From Todiramphus chloris collaris (taxonomy: Eukaryota; Chordata; Aves; Coraciiformes; Alcedinidae): a stretch of 64,000 nucleotides of DNA. The DNA is taken from NCBI GenBank assembly GCA_025345505.1, contig JANVCC010000049.1:8151568-8215567 (forward strand), read 5' to 3'. Every line of letters begins with the position of its first letter. Position 1 is the first letter of the stretch. A program made the translations under genes and the position numbers. This document shows positions 11,801 to 26,000 of the stretch, one piece after another. Under the pieces are notes generated by a model that worked only from the letters and a program-made list of their open reading frames with translations, ran no database searches and was not told where the DNA came from.

Positions 11801-14800
11801 TTGGATGCCACATGAGCTCTGACTGGTTCTGCTAAAGGCCTTCACCACCATCTTCCATAGGCACCTGGCCCTGCTACCTTTGGCTTCCCCAGCCACACAA
11901 GGGCTTACTTTGTTGTTTTTACTGGTTTTTTTTTCAAAACGGTGCCAAGCCCTTACTGAAGGGGCGAGAGAAATCAACCCTGCCCTGCAGATCTTGCAAG
12001 GTAATTTCAGACATGATCTAATGAGTGGGTGGTAACAAGACAGCAAGGCAGGACAGGAGAGAAAGGCCCAAGGAACACTGTTGAGGTTAGAAGGAAGCTC
12101 AGCAGAAAGCAAGTGCAAGGGAGAATAAAACAAAGATCCTTTCATTCTCTCTCTTTTTTTTTTTTTTTTTTTAGATAAATAATGAGGAAGAGGAAGTGAA
12201 GGCTCATCTCCTGAGGTGCCTGGTAGGTGTTTGGTAGAAACAAGATTCCAGGAAGAGCTTAAGCAGGGACACAACCTTGTCTTGTAAGACCATTTCTCTT
12301 TGTAGTGGCATGAAGAAAGGAGATGGCAGAAGCAGGCAGCACAGTGCAGCAGCATTGCCAGCAGCACGGGCCAGATGGGAGATCCAAAGAACTGAGGCAC
12401 AGCAGCAAGCAAGAAATAGGCGTGCAGAGTCTTGAAGAGTCAGCTCAAATGTGACAGGGTAAGAAAAAAGGGCACAAGATGCAGTATCTGTGTGACTTTC
12501 CCAAGCTGCAAAGGCAGCAAGGTGTTCCCTGCAGAAGCTTCTGCCTGGATCTGAAGACATTTGCATTTGCCTCTCTCAGAAGGGGTACTTATGATAGGAA
12601 CATAAAAATGTAAAACAAAAAACGTGATCTCTCTTTTACCCCTCTGTCTCTTACAATTTACACACAATAGATGATATTGTGCTTATTCTGGACTAAGTAG
12701 GGGGAAAAAAAAAAAAAACTACTCTGCTCTTTCTGGTGTTGCTGTCTTTGTTCCTGTTTAGTGCTGCTGACATTGCTCAGTACAGACTGAATTACTGAAC
12801 TTCCTGATCTCTCAGGTCTCAATTTTGTCACTTCCTTGCACTCGCTCAGTTTTTGTTTATTAAGTTTGAAGTTTTGTTGGCAGCAAAGGAGAACTTCAAA
12901 TCCAGACACTTCTGTTTACTTGCTGTATGCTCTTACCTCATTTTGGATATGAACGCAACCTCAAACTGGAGATGGTTATGAGACCAACAGTTTCTCTTCC
13001 TTTTGGAAGCTTTTGGCAATTTCCAAGAACTGAAAGCTAATTGTTTTGGTACAAAGAGGCACCAAATAGTCTTTTAACTATGGCAGTCTTGTATAAGGTT
13101 TCCTTAACACTTTTTTTCTGATAGGAAAGAGAGGAGTAATAAAAGGCCCACGGTTATCTTTTTTTTTTGAGATACAGAACAGCTTCAGTACAAGAAAAAA
13201 ATAGAACTGAGCTCTTCAGGTTGGGAGTAAAAAAGATAACTGCAGAGGGAAACAGTAGCAGCCTAGAAAATGCTGCACAGAGGAGGTAAACACAGAGTAA
13301 CTGTTCACATTCTCTTGCAATACAAAAGCTGAGGGGGCTTCCAACAAAGTCATTAAGCAGCAGGTTTAAAACAAACACACCCAAAAGGAAGTACTCTTTC
13401 ATACCGTCCATAATTGCATTGTGGCAGTCAGTGCCTCAGGAGGATGTGGAGACTGAAAATGGATTTTAAAAGGCATTAAACAAATTCACGGGCGACAGCG
13501 TGATCAACGGCAAATAAACACAATAGCTTAGGTGAAACTTTTGGTTTTCAAACCCTTACCCAGCTGATTTCCCAAAGCTGAGAGGAGACACCAAGTCAAG
13601 ATGATTCAGTATGTGGCCTTTTTCTTCATCGTTAAGCATCTGCCACTGACTGTTCCTGGAAACAGCGTGGTAGTTCCTGTTGTTCAGCGCTGAGCTACGG
13701 TGAGTGTTGCACATCAGTAACAAGCAGTAAAAAGTTCTCTGCATTCTTCTGCTCAGCTCTTTTCCACCTTCCAGCAGGCTTCCTCCGAGGCAGAAGATGC
13801 TTCTGGAAGAGTTTTGCAATCCCACCCTCTCCCCCCTCCCAATTTTCCCTAGAGCAACCACATTTACTGTGCAGAAGAGAGAATATTGCATTAGCTAGAG
13901 AAGTGCAAATCTCAGGTTAAAACAAGGACAATTTAAATCCTGTGCTTTGGTATTCAGTTGCATCCCCTGTATCTCACATTCAAAAGGGAGAAAATGCAGC
14001 TCCTCCCCCATTCTTGGTCAAAAAGCTCCCCAGGCTCCAATAATAATTTGGTACTATCAAAACAAAAAAAAAAAAAAAAAAACCCCAAAGACAAGGCAAG
14101 TAGACAACTGCTCTCCATGGCCAAGTGAAAGTAACAATTTACCTGAGACAGCAAAGAAAAACTAAAAGACGAAACAGCAACTCCACCCTGAAGTCACTCA
14201 GTTTCTTTTAAAGCAAATAGTAACTGCAATAACAGATTTTGTATGAAACATTTATAATAGAAAAGAATTCAATTATTCCAATTATTATTTTGACCAGCCT
14301 TTGTTTTTCTGAAAAAAAAAAAAAACAAAAAACTATAATAATGCCAGTTCTTTTTCAAACAATTTCAGAACAGAGTCAGAAACATTTTCAAACTTCAATT
14401 ATTCCCTATTCAGCTAAACCCATTGTGTTTGCAAGGAAAGTCCAACTGAACTGAGAGCTTGTGCCAGCTATTTCCCATGTCACAACATGCTCATTTGTCA
14501 CCCCAACACTTCTCCAGCCTTGCACAACATACACTCTGCAGCATCCCGGAGCCAAAGATGGGCAGCTTGTCCCCTACCCATCAGCAGCCCAACCCTCTCC
14601 TGCCACCGCCTTCCAGCTCCCTGCTGCAATCTCCCCTTTCCTCCCAACCCACACATCTTCTCCCCCCTCATTTTTCCATCCAGCAGCAAGGCAGAAGAGA
14701 GGAGAAAGCAGCAGAGAAGGGGGGGGGGGGGGCAGAAATGGCTATGGTGGGTGATCAGTGCTGGACACAGACTTTGCATACATACAAGAAATGAAACAAG

Positions 14801-15000
14801 ACTAAAAATTCAAGGAGGAAGACCACAAAAGCCTACTGATGGTCTAGCAGAGTGGAAATCCATGATGAGATGCTGGTGACTTGAGATTTCCACAGCACTT
14901 GTTTTCCCAGTTTTGGAGCACACAGAACAGAAAATAGAAGGCAAGTAGCATACTGGCACTAAGGCAGGGGTGTCCTAAGCTGTTTGGCACCCCTGGTATT
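5831..15000. other. Intergenic, no gene recognised (left part)
   Basis: No reading frame here resembles a known protein, and none has splice-bounded, conserved-looking segments. I see homopolymer tracts: A16 followed directly by G12 (8552-8579), A23 (10586-10608), C13 then A (11595-11616), T19 (12154-12172), A19 (14064-14082) and G14 (14719-14732). There are also a short (GTT)n near 9060-9075 and (ATC)n near 11462-11478. Frames of 100-210 residues, such as 11780-12412 on the minus strand, have no recognisable domain and are read as chance. Confidence 0.6.
8552..8579. repeat. A16-G12 purine tract
   Basis: This is an uninterrupted run of 16 A followed by 12 G. It is a simple homopurine block with no retroposon body on its 5' side that I can recognise. 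Confidence 0.95.
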
Positions 15001-18000
15001 GTAGTTCTCCTGGGGAGAGAGTCATCAATACTGGACTGTGCCCTTTAAGGATTAGTATCTCAGTGCCAATGCTTTGGAGTTTCCTATTAAGGGCTCACAG
15101 GCCCTTTGCTCTTCCCCAAGTGCTGAGCTCTCCTCAGTACTCACATGCATTAAGGAACGTAGGAGAGAAATGAAAACTGCAGGAGAATGGATGTATGGAA
15201 GCACAATAAGCAGAAAAAAAAACCAAACCCACTTTGATAAGTAGTTGTGAAAAAAGAAGTGTAGATTAAAAGGAAAACAAGCAGAAGGTGAAGCAGAGTT
15301 ATATCAAGGTTCTTCTTCTTGAGGAAGAGCCACAATTACACAAAATGCACAACTGGATAAACCAAAACCATAAATCACCCTTTGATACAGATAACAAGAG
15401 CTTACCTGAATCATATCCCAGGAAACTACAGTCCCCTGATAAAATTAAAATGATGATCAAAACAGAAGTTAACTTTTTTTTTTTTTTAAATTATTTAGAA
15501 ATGAGTACCAAATCAGGTATTTAGTAATCAGCCTACTTAACAAAAAACACCCAACAACTTTGTAACAGTATACAGCATCTCAGTGCATCAAGGCACAACA
15601 CTTCAGGGTGGTGGTAACAAAAGAAAAATTAGCCTCAGCCTTCCAAAGAGAATTTCCATGAAACACAGACATTTCAGTTAATGGGCTTTGACTAGGGGTA
15701 TTTTAGCTCTAGGCAGTCTAGCCTGGTGCACTTTGAGCTTAATTCTCAGAGGTATCAATCACTTGAAACTCCAGATGAACTCAGTAAGATCAGCAGCTGA
15801 TGCTGGTCAGAGTCAGGTCCAGCTCTCCTGAAATGGGCATTAAAAAACCTGAACCCACCAAGGTTTTGATAAGCAAAGGTTCACCTGTAATACCACTCAG
15901 AGGGCAGCAGGACCCTAAATCCAAGGATACTGCCCACATCACTGGCAGAGCGATAAACAGAAATTGGAAAGACTTTTGTTCTGATAATGATATCCAAACA
16001 TATTCTTACCCCTGTGCAGCACAAGCTGCAACCTGCCTTGCTCCTGCATGCAGCAGGGCAGTCCCTGGGCCTGGAGAACCCAGAACAGCACCCATAGCTA
16101 TGTGGGCTGCAGCTCCTCCATGGAATGCAGCTACTGCCGGTGCCCTCCTCGCTAATGAAATACAGTCCCCAGGCTGCCAGCCAGCTACCCCTGCAACCCT
16201 CCCCTGGCCACATCTGCAGACCTCTGGTTGAGTAAGGGATCTGTGGAGAGCTTGGAAGGTAAATGAAGTCTAGTTTAAAGCCTTGCTGAATGCCAGATAC
16301 AACCATGTTATTTTTCTTACTCATTTACTATTTTCAAGCAAAAGCAGCAAAGGATATTTGACATCGAGCTGGGCTCTTACTTCCCATCTCGTGGAGCTGC
16401 AGCTTTCTTGCAGAGACCCAGAAAGCTGCCCTGTGGACCCTCCACCTCCAGGCTCTACAACCAGCACATGCACAGCTACCAGAAGCTGGTGATGTGGCAA
16501 AATGAGGGCAATAAAATAAGGTAGGGCAGAGCTGCAGCAATGCCACGGAAACCTGCTGTACTCTCCGCAAGTGTAACGCAGGGAGCCTTGCAGTCAGTGC
16601 AACTCTTTGTCAAAGTACAAAATGAGAATCTTATCTGTTTCAAAGCTCTTCTTGAAACACTACACAGAGCTGCCTGTGTGTAAGCATTATACTCACCTGC
16701 TCCTTTTCCCAGTAGATAGGCAAAGGAGTGCTATCTAATTTCATAGACCAGGTCTACACTACACCTTCTGTCTCAAAATGGAGCTTTCCCCTGACATCAT
16801 TAAAATAAAGCAAACTCGTCTAAGAAGTGGGACTCTTTGTTGACAGTGGACTTTATGGGCTTGCTAACTGCTCTTTCCTGCTGAGGTTTATTTTCTCATC
16901 ACAGCCTAATCATTAGTTTTACGGAGGTACTGAACATACACGTAACTCAGCAAGGCAGCTGGCAGTGGCCACATCCTGCCTCCTGCCAAAATCCACTGAG
17001 GAGGATCTAAAGAAGCTTGGTAAAAATCCTCATTTTGTGATTGCTCTCCAAGCAGCAGAACAGCCAGGAATGATTCTGTCACAACCAGGTCTTCCCACAC
17101 ACCATGCTTTCATCTTAATTTTTATTCATAGGAACATGCAAATTTCCTGGGACATGGGCTGGAATGTGCTTCTGCTGCATTTCCAAAAGACATTGGAGGA
17201 TTTCAGCATCAGTCACTGTGTCACACAGGCCATGTTAACAGACAACAGTGGGAAAAATCCTGAACCAAGAACTAGCACAGCAAACATACAGACAAACTCA
17301 GTCCTCCCTCTGAAAACGCTATCGTTTAGTGCCACCAAGGCCAACAAAACTATAATCGAAGTGCTTTAGCAAACCCCACAGGTTGGTGTATGCCCATACT
17401 CAGCATTGTTAGTTCTGAAGATATTTGAAGAATGGGTAAAATCAGAAGTAGACAGGCGTCAAGTACAGCAGCTGAACCAAAAACTCAGTGGGCTGGAGTA
17501 GCATCGAGACCAACCTGCTGTTTCTCCAACAGACTCCTTTCCTTTTGAATCTTGGGAGGGAGGGACAAACATGGCAATTTGCAGAGAACTCAGTAAAGAA
17601 AGTATGAATTTCTGTCCTCAAAGGCTAAGGACTGTTTGCTACTACCTCAAGGGGACCCAAACTTGGTGCCTTAAGCCATCCCAGATACCCACTCCAAAAT
17701 CCTGCAGAGAAAGGAAAGAAGATTCAGTTAAACCCAAGTAACTTCAGACTGGAAGAAGCGCTCTGGATGAGCCCAGAATCTGGTTTAGAATCATAAAAAG
17801 TGAAACCCTGCTAGCCAGCCATAGTTACTGGCATGTCATACAGCTCTAGTAATAATTAAATTATTAGTTTGTGTAAAATTCAAGCTTTTGGTATCTCAGC
17901 AGAAACTGAAGAGGGGAGTGTAACAGACAGCAAGACCGAGAAGCAGTGACACTTTCTTATTACTTGCATACTTGCCAATATTTTGGTTTAATGACAAATA

Positions 18001-18782
18001 TTAATCCCAACTGTTAATAGTCATATAAACTAACTCGCATCCAACATGCTTCACATGGTGTAAGTGTTTTATTCTCATTCACTGAGGGAGAAATCAAAGG
18101 CTAACCAGTAGAAGCCAACAGCACTTTTGTCACTGAAAACCACCTTGACTGCTGTGTGCCTCCTTTTCTTCACCAGCAGGCATAATTTTGACTATTGGTT
18201 GCAAGTTTTATTTAAAAAAAAAAAAAAAAAACCACTTTCTGCCTTTTAAATTTAAATTAGGTGACATTTGCCATCTGGTCTTAAAGGACTTATACAGGGC
18301 AATACAGGGAATGTAATAAGGCAGAAGTGCGAGCAGAACCTCTATTTCCTTACTTAGAGTCATAAACTTTAGCCACTCTTCAGTGCTGCGTCCCTTACTG
18401 AAATAGTAAAGTACAAACGGCAGCAGTTCCAGTTTTCAGGTTATATGATCCCAGTCTTCCTCTTTTGTTGTTGCTCATTCATCCTTTTTATGTTACTGTT
18501 GCCTTAGCTGTGAAAACCACAAAGGTCAACTTGACACTAAACTGTATCACTGGGAAGAGTTACCAAAAATTGTGTACAAAGTATAAAAGGTTGCCACCCA
18601 TTTTCTTGATTTCTGAGACAAAGAATGTTGGTAAGGTTACCCTAAACACAACTGCTGCAGTGAACTGCACTCAAAATACTTCTGCAGTCGAATTTACTAC
18701 CTAAGATTGTGTGTGCAATAGGGGGAAGCTGTAAATCAATGGCAGTCTTGCTAATGACTGTATATAGGGCAGAAGTAAGGTC

Positions 18783-18854
18783 AGATAGCAGAGCTGCTGT
18801 TTTGAATAAATTCAGTGGAGATAGCAGAGCTGCTGTTTTGAATAAATTCAGTGG
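18783..18854. repeat. 36-bp perfect tandem duplication
   Basis: The unit, which begins AGATAGCAGAGCTGCTG and ends TTCAGTGG, occurs at 18783-18818 and again, base for base, at 18819-18854. Perfect identity means a recent event or an assembly artefact. Confidence 0.97.
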
Positions 18855-19780
18855 ATCTGATTTTTATCTCACATTGCTATAACTTCAGTGGTATTACTTT
18901 ATCAACTTTTATCCTAATATAATCCAAAGTATCCCGATTGTACACTGTTTCTCATAGTCAAAAATTTCTTCTGAGTGTAATAAGACTCTGGTGTATCTTT
19001 CAGTATTACTACCAAAAGTACAAAGGAACCAAAAATAAGAATACACCAAGTGCAGTGTCTATGTTACCTATACCAAACCATGCTGTTAGCAGGGTACTGG
19101 GGAAAGGAGCAACCCAAAGGCTGCACCAGGCCAGAAGTTTTATGGGGATCTGTGCTTCACTTATGCTGGAAACACCTGTCCCATCAAAAAAACCCACAAA
19201 CCCCTAACATTTTTACTGTAATTAAAAGTTTTAAGCAGACAATAATTTTTGTCAACATTTCATTTTAGGGGAAAAGCAAAAATTCTGAGAGCATGTGGTG
19301 TCTTGTTTCAATATTTTCCCTTCAAAATAATTTTACTGTGACATGTAGCGTAGTGCCTATACACACAGCATATATCACACTGTAGTGTAATAGGTTCTAA
19401 ACTCAAACATACATTTCAACCTATCCAGCATGCATTTATTTTCCAAACACTGCAATTTTCCCCCAAATATTAAACTAAACTGCACAAAACAAGTGAAGGA
19501 GATCAGTGCCTCCAGCGCTCATTGTGGGATTTGCTGGGTGTTTTCCCTTTCTCTCTGGAGCAAGGGGGGTGCAGTCCTGCAAGGAGAACATGGCAGGAAG
19601 GCTGCTTTTGGGGCCCGCTCTCCACGAAGAGATTTGCAGCTCAGGAGGCTTGTGCTGAGCGTGGCAGAAAATTTTGAAAGAAAGGTTACAAACTTCAAAC
19701 TGAGGTTATGCTCTGGTGGGGCTGCACTGAGGTGTAGTCCAGCCAACCTCTGCCTCCCCTCCCTAAAAACCCCTCCGCTG

Positions 19781-19805
19781 CTGAGCTGAGCTGAGCTGAG
19801 CCGAG
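19781..19805. repeat. (CTGAG)n pentanucleotide microsatellite
   Basis: Four exact CTGAG units and one CCGAG variant stand in tandem. Confidence 0.85.
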
Positions 19806-19995
19806 CCATCCTTTCTGCTGCACTCAGACTGCGTGGGTCTGCAATTAAACCCTGGGTTACACAGCAATTCTCCTCCAGTCCCAGCAGACACGTGGGAGCT
19901 TCGTTGCTATCCTTGTCCCCACGGACATTTTCCTGACTTTCAAAAAGGGTGGTTATATCTGAGAGTCCGTCATCATACCAAAAAAAGAAAGAAAG

Positions 19996-20027
<32 letters not shown>

Positions 20028-23000
20028 TATATTTTGCTATGTTTGCCTTTCAGAATAACTGTAAATTTGCAGAACAACGAGGGATGTGAAATGAGAATTA
20101 TAAACGTGTTGGTACAAGCTTGCACATAAGGCAGTCACAGATGATTGATACAATGACTGATACTATAATTTAGCTTTTTATGCAGTTTAAATGAGCACTC
20201 AATTGTGTACCCTTTAATCACAACGTGGCATTTCATCTCATAAGTAGTCCGCTGTAGTTCAATAAAAGAAAGACTGCCCAACAGGAACAGGCAAAGTAGG
20301 CTGAGGCCTCCAAAAAAACCCAGATCAAAAACACTATTTGAAAAATGAAATATTAATACGGGCAAGGCTTCCAACTAAATGTTTCCTTTGGTATTTGCTC
20401 AAGTGAATGTTATACCTCTAGTGGCATTAGAAGTGAATTACTTAGCATAATGACTACAGAAAATTCAGCCTACAGTTGGGTAGTTTCTACACCTTGGATA
20501 TAGGTATGCACGCACAAAAATGCGGGTCGTTTTTGAAAGATGAAATCTCAAATCCCCACGTTGGTAATTCACCCTGCTCAGAGCCTGGAAGTCGAGCAAG
20601 AGCCCTGAGCAGGCCTTTCCAAGGTAAATACTGTAATTTGTCCAACTGAAATGACAGAGCGCAGGCTCACACCCAGTATTCGGATGCTCCCATGGCTTCC
20701 GCTTGAAGTTACCAGATATGTCCATTACCTCCCCTCCACGGAAAGCTCGTTATAAAAATGCTAATGTACAGCTCATCCCTTCAGGCAGACGGGAAGGCAA
20801 ACTGCTCTGGAGGGGGAGGCACACGGCAGGACTGGTTCGGGCTGCGACAGTGCCGGGAGTCTGTCTGTGGACACAGGCCTCCTCCCAGATCCCAGCCCTG
20901 CTGACAGCAGAGGCCTCCCCCAGCCTGCCCAGGGGCTGCTGAGCATTGCCCTGCAATAGGTTACCACCCCTCTGATCTGGATATTCTTGTTTGAACACTC
21001 CCTAACCTATTTCAGTGAAAATCAGCTGGGCCAGCAAGCTCTTATTACTTTAAATGTTGGGCCACGGTTGCACAAACATTTTTCCTTCCCTGCAAAGCAA
21101 GCTCCAGCTATTCCTACTCCCCTAATCTTCAGCTACACTTTGGCTCTGCAGTCCCCACCCCATTGGACTGTGCACTATTTTGTTTATTTTTTAAAACCTA
21201 AGTTGTTGTGGTGGGTTTTTTTAAGTTTGATTCCCTCCATGCCCCCCATTCTCTTAAGTAAATGTTACAGTCTGTGCCAACACAACAGAGGTGATGGCGT
21301 GGGATTGAAAAAAAATGGCCAGGAGGTCCCCACATTTGTCTTTGGGATAAATGTTTTTGGGAAGCCATGGTCCGATACTCCCTAATCCCCCTTCATGGGG
21401 ATTACACCCTACGTGGCTTGAGTTATTTTACAGTCATCAAATCAATGCCCTCAGCCTCTTGTTAGTGTCACACTCTCCAGATACACTAAACTCAGTAGGA
21501 TCTCCACTATCAAAGGAGTTTTTGGCCTGGGCCTTCATGTCAGGAATTGTAGATGTGGCTGTGGCTGAGTTATACCCTCCCACAGACAGTTCAGAACATG
21601 CTCAAGGCAGGTTGCTTCTAATGCCTTGGGTCAAAGGGGTCACCATAATACCCGATGGAGAAATAAACTCCAACCCCTGAGTGTGCAAATCAGGTACGGG
21701 TAGGATCTGTGCTGATGGTGTCTCTTCAAGTCAGTGCACATAGATTATCCGCACTGTAAACTTCTCAATCGTTGCTGACAGCAAAGCCCAAATCCAGAAG
21801 CTTTTTAAACTTCCAAGTCAGAGGTGGACTCCGGCCCACTTGCCTCTCAGATGTCTCTTCTCTGCGATGTGTTTGCAACGTACCAAAGATTGTACAAGCT
21901 AAGCACAGGACCATCTGCTTAGTAGCAACAACAGTTTCTTGTTCTTGACTTCTAGCTTTTTTAAACCCCTTGTCTTTGTCCTGCTGACCATAATAAGGAA
22001 CAAGTTCAGCAGGAAGGGTGAGTGGTTTCCAGAGCAATTCGCAGCAGAACTCCACAAGGAAGCCTGGAGCACACCTTGGCACCATGCTCAAGAAACAGAG
22101 CATGCAGTGTGGAGAGCCCTTCAGAGAGAGGCCAGAATCTGAAAGAGAAGGACAAACGGTACTCGTAATCAGCTTTTCAAGTCAAATCTAAATATCAGGG
22201 TAGGCGTTTGCTAACACGACAGCAAAGCCATCGCTGAGGCTGCCCTGCCTCCCCTCTGCACGGCTACACAAAGACTTCCTAAGTTGCACACACAGAATGT
22301 TTGAGCAGCGGAGGTACAAAATGGATTGTATTAAGTGGAGCTTTTAATATGATTTTGATAACAATGATTTTTATGTTAATCTCCAAAGAGTTTGCTTTTG
22401 TAACATTTAACTGATAAGCATATAATCTATTTTTAATTTAATCTCGGCAGGTGTTTCCCAATGGTAAATGTTAAATTTTTATTGCCTCCTTAGGCAGTAA
22501 TAATAGGGGAGATGTCTGTAAGGCTCCTACTGTCCATTTGTATGCAGATAGCACCGTATTTTATAATAGCTGTAAATCTGACAGGATAGCCTCTTACTTT
22601 TGAGATGACATTATAAATATGTGTCAACAATGAAGTAAACATCTTGGAAAGGAAAATGAAATAGAGATGTTATTAGAGGTCTAATGAAACAAACATAACT
22701 GCTTATTTATAAGAGATGTATGTGCACATCCTTGAAAGACACAGAGCCCATGCTGGGTTTGCAGCTTTCCAATGAGCAGGACAATGAAGAATCTCAGCAG
22801 GCTCCTACAGATGACACAGAAATATATCTTACACTTCATAAAGATGATGACTGTCTGTAAGACTCTCAATGTGCGCTCTCTCTGAGGTTTCTAAATTATT
22901 ATAAATACCATAGTGGCTAAGACTCAGGTAGGGCTTCTTTTGCACAGCTTCATGGGGCAAAGCACATGCCAGGAGCTCCCATGGGAAGAACCATAAGGCA

Positions 23001-26000
23001 CCAAGTACAAGGAAGTGAACCCTGATTGATACCTGTCTGAAATGTAAAGCAAGTATACTCTGCACAAAATACACTCCATAGATGACCTGAGAGGGACTGA
23101 ATGATCACTTGGATCTGACACTGTCCTTGTGCTCAAGGATGAGCATGCATGAAACCTGCCCTTGTTTATATTTAGCATTTTAAAGACAGTTACTCTTTAG
23201 GCTGGATTTTCCCCTAATCATTTTGCCTGATCTGCAACAGGTACAGCTCTCTGGCAAGCTCTGCTCACCATCCATAGCACATCTCAGGGATCCATTAGCA
23301 CCAGCAGAGTGCTGAGCTAAAGGACTTCTATGGTGGAACTGGCTTGCCTCCAGTCTGTGTGGAGCATGGGCAGAATGAGCTTCGAGCTGTCTTGACTCTC
23401 CTGTAGAGGCATGCCCCTAAAGGGATTACACTTTAACAGAGGTCTGGATATTTCCTCAACGGTGCTTTGATATGTGGCTCCCAAGGTCCACATTATTAGT
23501 CATAAAAACAAACAGTCTAACCTCTGACACAAAAAAATACACGCCAGTCCTGTTCAGTCCCCAGTGACATGAAATGGGAATGCAGCCTGCTGCCACTGGG
23601 GGGTGGAAATCTGAAAAACTGCCACATAAGCAAGTTAAAAAAAACCTTTTACTGGGGAATTAAAGTTACAAGAACAGCTTGGACAGCTTAGGCTGAGCAA
23701 TTCTTGCTTCCATGGTAAGTCAGAACATGTATGCTGCTTTAAGGTGGTAGCTTGAATGTGGGATTTTATTTCTTTTGATGGTCCTTTAAAACAAAAAAAA
23801 AAAAAAAAAAAAAAAAAAAACTATTTTATGAAGACTTTTTCTAAATTAATATTAAATAGAAATAAAACTCAAATCCTATTCCATAGAAAGACAAGATAGA
23901 AACAACACAATATGGGTGCGAAGGGAAATGCAGATACGTCACTTCATTTCCTGAGTTACTTCAAAGTCAAAGAGGATCTGCCATACTGTGCCATGGAGAA
24001 TGCAACTGTCAAGAAAAACCAAGTATCACATTAACAGTATTCACTATTAAGAATTAAATGCATAAAGAGCTATAGGTAAAAGTCAGATACGTAAAATGTT
24101 TAGTTCTCTCCCATCTACACGCTAGTTCTTTTCATACTGAACTTTGTAAACATACAATTAATTTTGTGTAACTGCTTCAGACTCATTAAAGAAGACAAAC
24201 ATTAAAGGAGCCCCTTCATAAAGTGTTTGCAGGCAGCTCTGCAGCTGCACCGCTGTCACACACGTGTCAGCGTTACAGGCTCACTGGGCTAGCAGTGAAC
24301 ACAGAGCCCAAGCACCATAGCCCCTCTATCTGAATGCTACACAAATGTCCTTGTGGCATGGCAGATAAAGGGGAAGTTTTTGCTAATCAGGTGTGAAAAT
24401 TAGAGGAACCGGGAATAATGCCGTGTTTCTCACAACTTCAGAAAATCTTCTCCATGATAAATGAGTTGAGAATCTCCCATATAAAGTATTTAAACAGATG
24501 GATAATCACCACAGCAACCAAAACCACGACAGAGTCATTCAGGAGCATTCTGTATCTGCAGACTCCAGTCTCAGGTTTCGTGCTGCAAGAGGCAGTATTT
24601 TATGTAACAGAAGCCTAGACAATGCTTTAGGTAACTTGCAGTGGTTTCTAAGATAGGTAAAAAATCCAAACATTAGCTACAGGAACAGAATTTTTATTTT
24701 TTTTTACCCCTCAGATCACACTTGCAGCAACCTGACAAACTTGTCGCAGATTCTCCACTGCATTTTATGCCTCCTTTCCAGCTGTATTTCTGACTTCTTC
24801 TTCAACCACGTTTTTTCTCTCATCTTTTCCCTGCGCTACCAGCATCATAACAAGGACTGCAACCTCAATGTGCCTCTGATCCCAGCAATAATTAACCGTT
24901 CAGGCAAAATAAAATAGCCCACCCGAGAAGGAGAAAGCGAAAGAAACAATAACCTAATGATAAAGGAGAGAACTTCCCACGGAGCAGAGATAATTCTAGT
25001 TACAGGCAGTCGCCATCTCCCACACTGCGGATGAGCAGCCTACCCACAGTGCGTGGCACATGGGCACGCTCATGTATGTCCTCGCAATACTTTTTTCATC
25101 CACCTCAAGCAGCGAGAAGAGCAGGACTGTGCCAAGCCAGGCTTTGGGCACACCCCGAACTGAAAAGCCTGGCCCTGCCGAGTTTATCGAGCAGTTCTGT
25201 AAAGTGTTTGCGTATGTCGGTGGTGGTTAAATAGTGATGGCACACATGTGCCTTTGGTAACGTCTAGCTGGGGCATAATCTCTCCCAAGGGCACGTTATT
25301 GCACAACTGTCAGCGGTGTGGGGTTTGTGCTCTCTGGAGCATCAGGCACCAGCTACAAGGACAGAAGAACACGGGCTCCTACTCACACGCATGCAAGTTT
25401 TCACATTTAATTTGAGTTAACACAGGGCTTTTAAAATAACAACCTAGAAACAAGCTGCGGAGCTAGGCGGGTGGAAGGGGAAGGAGACCAGCATGATTTC
25501 TGGTTTTCACCAGGCAGCCAGTGGATGCAAATGTCACTATGTCTGTGTGACAGAAAAAACTAAGTTGAATCCTGGGAAACTTAAAAAGGGAGCCCTAAAA
25601 CCCGCTTTTAGAGGGTCTGAACTTTTGCTGTAAACAGGATGGATGAACTGGAAAATATCAGCTTGACTAATAAATGTGCTTCTGAGTCTATCCATTTTAA
25701 ATGATTTTTTTTTCCCTCTAATTTGATCATTCTGTTTATTATTAATCTGAATACCTCTGAAGCATGTCTATGTCTGCTGCTTCTCTTGAGACAGGCTTCC
25801 AACATCAGGAACACCCTGCATTTGATTAATACCCAGTAAACACATAATAATGTTTTGAAGGTATCTTGAAGGCTGGAGTCTGATAGTCTGTTTAAAAACA
25901 AGAATTCCAGTTTATTTTTAAATATAAATGTTAAACTCTGTGAGCTGATTGGAACTTGTCAAGAACCCCAAAAAATATTTTACCATTTTTCACTGCATAC

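Noticed and set aside
12148-12174. Pyrimidine tract followed by AG, like a splice acceptor (CTCTCTCT, T19, AG)
   Set aside because: No coding or conserved exon follows on the plus strand. A homopolymer ending in TTAG arises by chance.
11780-12412. 210-residue minus frame in the intergenic region
   Set aside because: It contains a poly-lysine stretch from a T19 tract and matches no family I know. The composition looks random.
18465-18704. 79-residue plus frame with several N-x-S/T sites
   Set aside because: It is suggestive of a glycoprotein ectodomain, but there is no signal peptide of good quality, no recognisable family and no supporting neighbours. I could not separate it from chance.
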